64,000 nucleotides of DNA from Cryptomeria japonica (Eukaryota > Streptophyta > Pinopsida > Cupressales > Cupressaceae), in assembly GCF_030272615.1 (NCBI RefSeq), contig NC_081410.1, forward strand, positions 570,481,152 through 570,545,151. The letters are read 5' to 3'. The notes below the pieces were generated by a model that saw nothing but the letters and a program-made list of their open reading frames with translations, was not told the DNA's origin and searched no databases. Below, one piece after another: positions 37,857 to 46,690 of this stretch (within the stretch, counting starts at the first letter, position 1; each line of letters opens with the position of its first letter). The translations under genes were made by a program, and so were the position numbers.

Positions 37857-40160
37857 GAGGAAACCATGGATGAGGACCTGTCGGAATGGATCTACAAAGA
37901 CCCTATCAAAAAAGAAAGCCCAAAGGCTAAGCTTCCCGCTGATAAATATGGAAAAGGCCTCACTATCATGCAAAGAATGGGCTATGATGGCTAGAGTGCT
38001 TTAGGACATTACAAACAAGGATGACATGATCCCTTACAACCTGAGTTGAAACCGAAAGATAAAACTGGAATAGGTTTTCAAAAGGAATCTCTTCCTATGC
38101 TTAGATTCAAAGGAAAACCCAACAAAATCGTGTATCAACCAGTTACTCAAAGGAGGCCATCCTTGATTATATCTGTGACACTCACTACACCACTTGCACC
38201 AACAAAATTGATAATCCCATCAGTAGCATCAAAACTATCAGAAGCATCAATAGCATCGATAATCCCATCAGTAGCAGTAGTAGAACCAACTATACCAACA
38301 ACACCGATACTCCCATCAACAACATCAACAAAACCGGTAACCCCATCAACAACACTACCAATCCCACCTATAAAAATGCACATCATGTGACCAATACACA
38401 CTTCAATTCAAAAGACATCCTAGCTTGGTACAGTAATCGGATGTTAGAGAGTGATTCAAAAACTGACTCACATGAGTGGGAAGGGGATTCAGTGAATCTA
38501 AATAATTTAGACAAGGAAGACACATCACCTCCACCACCTTGTAAAGATATCCCAGTTTATGGAGAGGCATGGATTAAAATCTTTTGGGTTCCTGAGAAAG
38601 AAGAAACTTCCATAGGCCCTACGTCAAATCCTACTCCAGAATCTAACAAGGAGAGTACCATCGATGAACTTCACTCATCTATATTAACCCTCACTGACAC
38701 CTCCTTTAAACTCAACTTAATCAATGAGGTAATGCTTATCATCCACCCCAAACTCATCGATTGGAACTAGCCAAATCTCCCATGTCTTGGTCACTTCTCC
38801 AAAATGATGAGGCACTCATAGAATTTTTAGAAATATAGAATAACATATTAAGAGGGGACCATAAAGCTAGTTTTGCAATCGAAATTAACAGTGCAACACA
38901 CTTTGGGGCAAATGCCAAACCTTTCAGCTACGAAAATATCACAATAAAACATGGATCTTCTAGTGAAAACCACATAGTAGCACTTGTTGATTCCAAAAAA
39001 GTAAAAATAAAGAGAGTATCCAAAGGTGAAAACCTCTCTGAGGCACTTGCGGATGAAATGTTTGACATCTTCCCCTCTAGTACGAATCAGGAGAGATCGA
39101 CAATCCTAATCGAAGAAACAAAAGAATTCAATGTAAGGACCCCTGAGACTCCTCACCAAATACATTGGGCATCTCTATTAACTCCAGAGGAATAGCCAAA
39201 ATTTGTGGATTTCTTCTAGTAGCGTCAAATCAACCTCACATGATCTTATGCAGAGATTCCTAGCCTAGATCCTGATTTGGTTATGCATCACCTAACTGTA
39301 GCAGAAGGAGCTAAACTTGTTAAATAAAATCTCAGAAAGATGCACCCACAAATTGTTGTTCTTGTCAAAGGGGAACTCAAAAATCTCTTGGATGTTGGTT
39401 TCATCAGACCAATCGATTATGCAGATTGGATCTAAAATATTGTACATGTTGGTAAACCTAATGGGGGCATATGTATCTATACAGATTTCACAGATTTGAA
39501 CAAAGCATTCCCTAAATATGACTTCCCCTTACCAAACATCGACATGATTGTCAATCTAATAGTGGGTCATGCAATGCTTTCTCTTATGGATGTCTTTTCA
39601 AGGTCCAACCAGATCAAGATTGCTCTAGAGGATCAACATAAGACTGCTTTCACATGCCCATGGGGAAACTACTATTGGAATGTGATGCCATTTGGTCTAA
39701 AGAACGTAGGTTCAACCTATTAGAGAGTTATGACTACCATCTTTCATAACATGATGCACACTATAACAAAAGATTATCGATCATTTACTAGATAAATCAT
39801 TAACAAGAGAGGGTCATCTAGCAATACTAGGTCAAATCTTTCAAAGATTAGAACAATATCATGTCCATCTCAATCCAAAGAAATGTGTCTTTGGAGTAAC
39901 CTCCGGTAATCTCTTAGGATACATTGTCTCAAGCAAAGGTATTGAAGTAGATCTGATGAAAGTCAAAGAAATCATGGACATGCCACCTCCAAATAACTTC
40001 AGTCAGTTATGGACACTACAAGGGCGAATGCAATCAATTCAGAAATTCATTGCACAATTGGCTAGTAAGTGTCATATCTTCTTTCAATGGGATACAAAGT
40101 GCCAGAAAGAATTCCAAATGCTTAAAGACTACCTAATGCATACACCCTTGTTGATCCTAC
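37857..40160 (+). pseudogene. Gypsy copy 1, part b: G-patch, linker and RT
   Basis: The segment after the solo LTR encodes a G-patch-like stretch (GLTIMQRMGYDG near 37960) with one TAG inside, then a Thr/Pro-rich low-complexity linker (38150-38390), an acidic region, and reverse transcriptase from about 39480 (DFTDLNKAFPKYDFPLP, DVFSRSNQIKIA, CPWGNYYWNVMPFGLKN). The YVDD active-site codons near 39770 are destroyed by a frameshift, and stops are frequent. The sequence ends in the connection domain at the CCTAC target site of the 6.5 kb insertion and resumes at 46691. Confidence 0.88.
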
Positions 40161-40161
40161 T

Positions 40162-41092
40162 GTTGTCCTCAAAATCTGATTCCCTTCAATGTCCTTAGAG
40201 TATTATGGTTTAAACTGGGTGCAGAAGAAACATCAAAAGATAAGGAAATCTTAGAGACAACATATGACAAGGTTTGATTAAACCTTCTACACTTCAGGCA
40301 TCCTTGGAGCCCAGGCGGGTATACCTTTGTGAAGCAACTTCACCATTTAAACAATAAATCCACAGCAAACCAGTCCAGCAAACTAGTGAATTTATTCACC
40401 TTGAAATCAACTGAAAACAAAGAATAGAACAATACTGAACTTCAGCATTTTTGATCAACAAAGCATGCAACAAACAGCTTCGATTAATACCAGTGCTTTA
40501 TCCAAGGTTACAGAGTCATTTAAACTCAAATAAAACTCCTGAAACAGAATATCTTTATGCCTCCCATCAGCTTGGTTTCCGCTAATCCTTGCATATGCCT
40601 AACACTTACAAGAATTTAATCACTTCAAACTAAACTATGGTCCTCAAAATTCAAAGTTCATTCCAAAGAATTCACTGGTGTCAGTGATCCTGCATATTTA
40701 ATTTCCTTCCTAAAAAGAAAAGGTAAAAAACACTCATACTGAGATTGCTTTGCAATTTCAATCAAACAGAAAAATCCTGGATTGTTCAGAATGAAATCAG
40801 TAAATCAAATTGTGAACAAACTTGAAGACAACACAGAGTTTTACTCAAAACCGATGGCCTATATATTGATATTCATTTGAAGAGATTTTACAAAAGTTCT
40901 ATTTCTCCATTAAACTTTAAAAAGCTCAGATAATTTTCTGCAGCGTTTTCTTACAAAATTTTGTGATCCCTCTCCCTCTAGTCCTGGTATCCATTTATAA
41001 CAACATGGATGCACAAAGCTTCGGACTTCTCGAGGAGAGTTTGTTACAATTACTTCCAAAATTGACGTGATTACAATTTTTACGTAAAGCAG
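40162..41092 (-). other. 3' non-coding part of the 6.5 kb insertion
   Basis: Downstream of the large frame this stretch holds a purine run on the minus strand (AGAGGGAGAGGGA near 40970) and a TATA-like ATATATAGGCC near 40860. These could be a polypurine tract and an LTR promoter, but I could not find a matching copy at the other end of the element. Confidence 0.35.
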
Positions 41093-41644
41093 TTATGCGC
41101 TCTTTTCAGCCTCTGCAGTCTGTTCAATAGGTTGTTCAGTTGCAACCTCTTCTGGCTTTTCAGCGGCGCTCTCCAACTGCTCCGGATCATGGGTGGAATA
41201 TTTAACTCCCCACTCATTGTATGTCTCTTCTGTCGGCCATGAAAAACTAATCACATCATTTTTAACTTTAATCAACCTTTTCCAAGAATTTCTCAGTTTG
41301 TTGACTTCTGAGTTAAGAAAACTATAATGTGATTTAATTCTTTCTATTTCCTGTATCGTTATAACAAAGAAAGAGGTATCATCAAGATCGATGATTTCCT
41401 TGACCCTTGCTGACAACTTGGCTTTTATCTCATTAAGCCATATTTGCTTATCTTTCAGCTGATCCGGATTGGCAAAAATTCCTGGGAGCAACTCAAAAAC
41501 CTGATCAGTGTATTCCTTCTTACATAAATTGACCTTCCTATCCACATTGTCTACATCTGCAGCCAATTGCATTAAAACTTTAGCAACATCAGAGGTAGAT
41601 TTTATAATGGGATTGTCCCTTGCTTCATCACAGGAAACACACAT
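41093..41644 (-). CDS. Unknown protein, distal part in frame after UAG
   Basis: A 183-codon frame starting at the first Met. It is in the same reading frame as the large upstream frame and is separated from it by one TAG (41674-41672) and nine codons. The protein is charged and predicted helical (LSARVKEIIDLDD, SEVNKLRNSWKRLIKVKND) and ends in a Glu/Ala-rich tail with repeated EQP and AEK. It most likely forms the original C-terminus of the upstream protein, cut off by a recent CAG-to-TAG type change, or reached by stop-codon readthrough. I do not recognise the family. Confidence 0.55.
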   Translation of the reverse strand: MCVSCDEARDNPIIKSTSDVAKVLMQLAADVDNVDRKVNLCKKEYTDQVFELLPGIFANPDQLKDKQIWLNEIKAKLSARVKEIIDLDDTSFFVITIQEIERIKSHYSFLNSEVNKLRNSWKRLIKVKNDVISFSWPTEETYNEWGVKYSTHDPEQLESAAEKPEEVATEQPIEQTAEAEKSA

Positions 41645-41671
41645 GAACTCTAAATCTTGCTCCCTAGGCCT

Positions 41672-44600
41672 CTATCTGTCAAAAATGGGTGTCAAAATGG
41701 CCTTATCTCTCCTTAATTCATTCCATATCTCCATGACCTTTCCCACACTATTGTGAAGCAGTGAGTCATTTATAGTATCTGCAAAACTGGAGATTGTGGC
41801 TTTTATTTTCTCCTCATACTTCCCTGCATAAAAGGCCTGAGCTTGCTTTAGGTTCTCCAATTCTTGGGGAGTTATCTCAATCATTTGGGAGCTGGAAGGC
41901 GCAGGAGATGGTGGGAGCTCAATAATGGGGCTAGTAGGTGGAGGTCTTGCAGGAGAAGAAGCAATCATCAATGTTGAAGACTCACCTTGTTGGCGTTGTC
42001 CCATCAGCTGGCTCTGCAATTTGGCAATGATGCTATCCTTGCCTCTTACCTCCTCCTTGGCACTGTCATAGGCCTTCAAAACTGTTTCCAATTTAATCTG
42101 GAGGGCCTCCTTTTCTTTGGCTTCCTTCTCAGCCACTGCAACACTAAATTTTGCAGTTTCTAGCACAGTGCTAGCAGCCTCTACTACCCCTGTACTTTGT
42201 ACTCTTTTGACCATCAATCCACCAAGGTGACTTGACCCTGAAGTGTCTTTACCTTTCTTGTCCTCATTTCTTTTGAGGGACCACATAACTAGTGCAGCAT
42301 TGTCCTTACTGAATGTAACCCCTTCCCTGGGTTTAGTCTCTTTTCTTACTGCATCTAGCACCAGAGCATCAGCAATATTCCATTCTGGTAAAATGAGCAC
42401 TCCAGCTTGTGCTACTAGATCCCTTCCCTGTTTAGGAGTGATGGTTTTGAATTCTTCTATCATCTCCTGTTTTATTTCTTCTTCCACTGAGGCTGGATCT
42501 TTGTTAGGCTGCTCTGCCTTTCTTGTTTCACATCTAGCATTATATGTATCTATATGCTGCTTCCAGACAAATTGCATGAATGCTTCAGATGTAACAAAGT
42601 TATCATCAGCTAAAAAGGCACTACTGGCCTTTTTTATCTCAGGATCCCACTCCTGGCCCTTAAGTTCAGTTGAGGTGATGTCCATTTGTGCTTCAGTGGG
42701 CTCTTCTGGCATCCCTTCTTCCACTTCATCATAAGTGTATGCAATTTCCCCCAAGCTGCCCAACTCCGAGAGGTATTCAGTTGCTGCTTGTTCATCTCCT
42801 ATGTGGATAGGGGATTGGGATGGGGAATACAAGGGTGTATCTGATTGCACTTCCTTCCCCACCCTTTGCTTCTTTGGGCTGTCCTGGATGTCAATGACAT
42901 CTTGCACCTTCCTCTTTCCTTTGGATGAAGAGGGCTCCCCTGTTGTAGGCACCAGCACACTATAACCTGATTTCTTATGCAGGGTGTAGTCACCAGGAGG
43001 GATTGCTTTAGTGGAAGCTGACTTGCCCAAAATCATTCTAGCCTTTTCAGGGTTGCTCTTAATTATAGCTTCCCTCTTTTCCTTTAGTGTTTGCATCACA
43101 TCTTCGAAGCAAACAATCAAAAATTTTATTTTTTCTTCCAATGGGAAGAAGCTAGACAATGGGTCATAGCTAGCATCAAATTGATGAACAAAATCCAAGG
43201 CTTTCTTGTAAGCCACCCATTTTTCTTTCCTCAACTCCTGTTCATCTAAATCAAATTCATTCCTGATGAGGTCTTCAGGAAAGTGGAATTGATGAGGCCT
43301 ACCTCTGCATGCTACCTTCTTCCTGAACACACCATTGTAGAAGTCCTCTGGATCAGCACATCTGGACACTGCAGTGGATAAATGGTAGGGTTTGAGGAAA
43401 TCCTCAAAACAATTCCAGCCTCCCTTTGTAATTACAAATTGGTGGGCTATTGTAGCTGTAGGGAAAATAGTCCCTTTACCTCTATCTGTTAGCTCTGCCT
43501 CTTGTAGGCCACCAATTTGTCTAAGGATCTCAGCTATTCCCACTTTGAGAGGGACCTGGTATGGTAACAAAAATGGGGTGCCTCTGAAACCAAAAACTCT
43601 GAAAATCGTGGAGACTGGATATAAGTACATGTCACCCCAGTTATGAACAATTTTGATGTTCTCTGCGAATTCTTTTGGCCTTAGGAATTCCAGAAGAACC
43701 TTGGGGACTCTTGGGTTATCAGAGCAAAGGAGAGTCCTTATTTTGGATGCAAAATATTTATCGAACTTTAGGAAACTAGCATCCTCTCTGTCCCATGACA
43801 ACACAGTGCTCCATAGTTGTACTGGCATCTTCTCTCCTTCCTTCTCTTTTACCAGGTCCATTCCACTGGCGAAATAATCACCACCTTTGAAGAGGAAAAG
43901 GTGCATCAAGAGTGAGTACCATCCGAATGGCCTATCCACCTTCCCATTTTTTATTCCTATCAACCCTCCATGGATAGCATCGGCAATATAAGAAGCATAA
44001 TCAAATGTGATAGCAAGAGAAGGATTCAAAATCTGAACAATCATTAACAAGTAATGATTTGGCATATTTGCTTCAGCATCCTCCCCTAGAACTTGGCAAA
44101 GTGCCCAATACATGCTTTTAGCCCTTAAGGTAAACATACTCAATGAAAAAGGCTCTTGTGTGTTGGGCCCTACAACTGCTAACCCTCCTATTTTTAGGAA
44201 AAGTTCTTTAAGAGGCCCATTTCTAAGATGACTCCTCTGTGCACTGTACACTTGGGCTAATTGTGTGAAATTTATGGGTTCCAGGAAGTTTGTGAATTCA
44301 TTGAGCCCAAACGCTGTTCTCAATTCCTCTGCCTTGATTTCCACAAGGGTTTTTCCATTAACATCCGGGATGCATCTTGTGACTGAATCATAGTTCAATG
44401 CCATTTGAGTTAACAAGTCTGTATCCATGAACACCCCTGGGACTACCAATTTCCCGACATCTAGTTCCCAAATGCTATTTTGAGGAACAGGAGAATTCCT
44501 CATTCCAAATCCGACTCTGAACAGCCCCAACCCAGACAGTCCAACTTGTGGGTCTCTTAACCAATTACCCTTGTCATATAATCCTTCTCCTATCTTCAGA

Positions 44601-44734
44601 TGGGGAGCCCTGGGCACTAACTCTTTGGCCTTTGATGCCTGGTTAGTTGACGATGTCAACTGTTCTAAAAAATCATCACATACACTTCTTTCTAGATAAT
44701 CAACCTTGCCAGAAAATTCCCTTTTAGGAGCCAT
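41672..44734 (-). CDS. Unknown ~1020-residue protein of the 6.5 kb insertion
   Basis: An uninterrupted frame. I place the start at the second Met (44734; CCAATGGCT, good context, MAPKRE) rather than at 44770, whose first 12 residues are hydrophobic and look untranslated. Visible parts: residues 1-500, a mixed globular region without a known motif (WELDVGKLVVPGVF, FGWYSLLMHLFLFKGGDYFA); about 580-640, basic nuclear-localisation-like KGKRKV and PKKQRV; about 640-760, acidic; about 850-920, a coiled coil (AEKEAKEKEALQIKLETVLK); about 930-960, Pro/Ser-rich; and a final helical stretch before UAG. There is no zinc knuckle, protease, RT, integrase or transposase motif. It could be a gag-like or chromatin-associated protein of a non-autonomous element. 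An open frame this long inside a decayed gypsy implies youth or selection. Confidence 0.75.
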   Translation of the reverse strand: MAPKREFSGKVDYLERSVCDDFLEQLTSSTNQASKAKELVPRAPHLKIGEGLYDKGNWLRDPQVGLSGLGLFRVGFGMRNSPVPQNSIWELDVGKLVVPGVFMDTDLLTQMALNYDSVTRCIPDVNGKTLVEIKAEELRTAFGLNEFTNFLEPINFTQLAQVYSAQRSHLRNGPLKELFLKIGGLAVVGPNTQEPFSLSMFTLRAKSMYWALCQVLGEDAEANMPNHYLLMIVQILNPSLAITFDYASYIADAIHGGLIGIKNGKVDRPFGWYSLLMHLFLFKGGDYFASGMDLVKEKEGEKMPVQLWSTVLSWDREDASFLKFDKYFASKIRTLLCSDNPRVPKVLLEFLRPKEFAENIKIVHNWGDMYLYPVSTIFRVFGFRGTPFLLPYQVPLKVGIAEILRQIGGLQEAELTDRGKGTIFPTATIAHQFVITKGGWNCFEDFLKPYHLSTAVSRCADPEDFYNGVFRKKVACRGRPHQFHFPEDLIRNEFDLDEQELRKEKWVAYKKALDFVHQFDASYDPLSSFFPLEEKIKFLIVCFEDVMQTLKEKREAIIKSNPEKARMILGKSASTKAIPPGDYTLHKKSGYSVLVPTTGEPSSSKGKRKVQDVIDIQDSPKKQRVGKEVQSDTPLYSPSQSPIHIGDEQAATEYLSELGSLGEIAYTYDEVEEGMPEEPTEAQMDITSTELKGQEWDPEIKKASSAFLADDNFVTSEAFMQFVWKQHIDTYNARCETRKAEQPNKDPASVEEEIKQEMIEEFKTITPKQGRDLVAQAGVLILPEWNIADALVLDAVRKETKPREGVTFSKDNAALVMWSLKRNEDKKGKDTSGSSHLGGLMVKRVQSTGVVEAASTVLETAKFSVAVAEKEAKEKEALQIKLETVLKAYDSAKEEVRGKDSIIAKLQSQLMGQRQQGESSTLMIASSPARPPPTSPIIELPPSPAPSSSQMIEITPQELENLKQAQAFYAGKYEEKIKATISSFADTINDSLLHNSVGKVMEIWNELRRDKAILTPIFDR

Positions 44735-45227
44735 TGGAAAATACAAGAAAATGAATACACTCTTAAACAATCCTGCAATACGACAATGATTTTATCTAAA
44801 AGCCACACAAAAATTGCTTCAAAACATGAGAGAACCTGATGCTTGCTTGAAGGAAATTGCTCTGCAACTGAATCGCTTGCTCTGTTTCGGAAAAGGATAA
44901 CTCTACGTCTGCTCTTCTGCAAAAATCTTTTAAAAGATATCCTTACTTGGTTGTTAGGAAATCAAATGCTTGTACTCTGGGCCTTAACTATAACATTGAT
45001 TCCTCATTCTTCGGCCGTCCCTTCAAAATCGAATTCATACGAGAATTCATATTTTAGCTCCAGCGGGTCGCAACCTTCCTGCAAGTGTCTCACTGTTAAT
45101 TTCATTTTGACGGCTTTGTCTTTAGTCTGGGTCCCGTTATTCTATTGGCTACATAATACCACACGACATCCGACCATTGTCTTAGAAAATCCCTTCGCAT
45201 TCCGTTTTGATACTGGCCGAATGCCTC
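44735..45227 (-). other. Leader of the large ORF
   Basis: About 490 bases between TATA box and start codon. A possible intron runs from CAG|GTTCTC near 44838 to ATTGCAG|GATT near 44777, just before the start codon. Plus-strand frames here (up to 132 codons) show no motif and read against the transcription unit. Confidence 0.35.
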
Positions 45228-45235
45228 CCTTTATA
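45228..45235 (-). promoter_or_regulatory. TATA box of the large ORF
   Basis: On the minus strand AGTATAAAGGGAG stands about 490 bp before the start codon and directly downstream of the hairpin repeats. The position and sequence fit a Pol II core promoter. There is no experimental support. Confidence 0.5.
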
Positions 45236-45249
45236 CTATGACGGGCCCA

Positions 45250-46375
45250 CATTTTTCCCTTTTGGCCATGTCATCATCATGACATGTGGACGACCCTCGT
45301 TAACTCTCGCTATTTCGCGGGCTTAAAGGGTGAGCACTTTACCCTTGCGAAATAGCGCGGGCCGTTGGATCATCCTTTAAGTTGATCACTAATTAATCCT
45401 TTGAAAATTTTCTCAGAAATGGTGGGCCCGCTGAGTCGTCACTAACACCTGGCACCTAGTCACCTGCTGCGCTGATTTGTCACTCTGTCACTTGCTAGAA
45501 GAAAAACCATGGGGGCTCCACTTTCGTTTCAACAGGTCTATCTCCCACGTCATCATCAAGACACATGGACGGTTGACACTCATTCTCACTATTTCGCAGC
45601 CTTAAAGGGTGAGCACTTTACCCTTGCGAAATAGCGCCGACCGTCAGATCATCTCTGCAGTCGATCGGTATTTAACCCTTCGAAAAGGCTCTTAGAAATG
45701 GTGGGCCCATGGACACGTCACGGACATATGGCACCTTGTCACTTTCGGATCTGACTTGTCGATTTCTCATTTGTCAAGCAGGAACCATAGGGACCCACAG
45801 TTTCCTTTTAGACCGCGTATCATCGAGACACGTGGACGGTCCTTGTTCATTTTCACTATTTCGCGGCCTTAAGAAGTGAGCACTTTACCTTTGCGAAATA
45901 GCGCGGGCCGTTAGATCATATTTCAAATTGATTAGCATTTAAACCCTTTTAAAGGTTTTTAGAAGAGGTGGACCCGCGGACATGTCATTGACACCTGGCG
46001 CCTCGTCACTTTCAGATCTGACTTGTCATTCTGTCATTTGCTGGAAGGAGCCACGGGGTCTCAATAAATTGTTAAGAGCTGTCCCTGCCAGGTCATCTCC
46101 ACCTGCGACTCGACTCATCTTTGGGGCCCACTTTTGAACCTTTAATCCTGACCCGCTGACTGTGGTGACTTGTGCCACGTGCTACCTTTTAATACGCCAG
46201 AAGAAAACCACGGGGGCCCCACTTTCTTTGACAGCCACATCCTTTACTTCCTCCGTCATGACACATGGACGGCTGACATTCATTCTCGCTATTTCACGGC
46301 CTTAAAGGGGAAGCATTTTACCCTTGTGAAATAGCGTCGACCGTCAGATCCTTTCTCAAGTTGATCGACGTTTAC
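45250..46375. repeat. ~270-bp tandem repeats, each with a 46-bp hairpin
   Basis: Four diverged units share GTGGACGG, the hairpin, GACCGTCAGATCAT-like sequence, ACACCTGGCACCT and GACTTGTCATT. The hairpins lie at 45310-45355, 45589-45634, 45856-45901 and 46289-46334. In copies 1-3 the outer stem is CTATTTCGC/GCGAAATAG; in copy 4 both arms change to CTATTTCAC/GTGAAATAG and still pair. An inner stem AAGGGT/ACCCTT is kept in copies 1 and 2. The array lies just upstream of the TATA box, as enhancer repeats do in some LTRs. Confidence 0.9.
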
Positions 46376-46690
46376 TGGGCCCGACACTTTAGAACGAAAT
46401 AATACAAGGCGAAAAATTTTCAAATAATCAACGTAACTGCCTAGGTTAATAACAAGGGGGAACACTTCCTACGACCCCACGACCCATGACCTAAGTGAAA
46501 TAAAGTAACGGCAAAATAGAAACCAGAGGGTTTAAAATAAAAAGATAAGATCTAAAACTTAAAAAACCCTTAAACCCTCTAGGTTTAGAATAAAGCTAAA
46601 GCACTTGGGACTACACCCTATTCGAAAATTTTCAAGGTACCATAGCCAATTATGGGGAAAGAAGAACCCAATTTTAAAACAGTGATAACA
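46376..46690 (-). other. Outer end of the 6.5 kb insertion
   Basis: AT-rich non-coding sequence with several AAACCCT/AGGGTTT-like motifs. It ends at TGATAACA, followed by the target duplication. No direct or inverted match to the other end (40161 onward) is seen beyond the TGTT/AACA tips. Confidence 0.5.

Larger units (their letters stand above)
40161..46690 (-). mobile_element. 6.5 kb TG...CA insertion carrying a novel large ORF
   Basis: The unit starts TGTTGTCC and ends TGATAACA, and is flanked by CCTAC at 40156-40160 and 46691-46695. Host gypsy sequence matches its sister copy (62-64 kb) up to one edge and again from the other, so the boundaries are firm. On the minus strand it holds, in order, a tandem hairpin region (46375-45250), a TATA box (45235-45228), an open frame of about 1021 codons, an in-frame UAG, a further 190 codons, and about 0.9 kb of 3' sequence. 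By eye I find no long direct repeat between its two ends, no primer-binding site, and no RT, integrase or transposase. The 5-bp duplication with TG/CA ends points to integrase-mediated insertion, hence a giant solo LTR or a LARD-like non-autonomous element. Confidence 0.88.

Noticed and set aside
38147-38401. 84-codon Asp/Val/Gly-rich minus-strand frame
   Set aside because: It is antisense to the Thr/Pro-rich low-complexity linker of the gypsy polyprotein.
42243-42734. 163-codon plus-strand frame and other plus-strand frames in 41.5-44 kb
   Set aside because: They are shadows of the 1020-codon minus-strand frame and have low-complexity composition.
40161-46690. DNA transposon (Mutator, hAT or CACTA) as explanation of the 6.5 kb insertion
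   Set aside because: The 5-bp duplication and TG/CA ends do not fit the 9-bp, 8-bp or 3-bp duplications of those families, and the two ends are not long inverted repeats.
45886-46690. Possible 5' LTR matching 40161-40966
   Set aside because: I compared the two ends by eye in both orientations and found no extended similarity; an alignment tool should confirm this.
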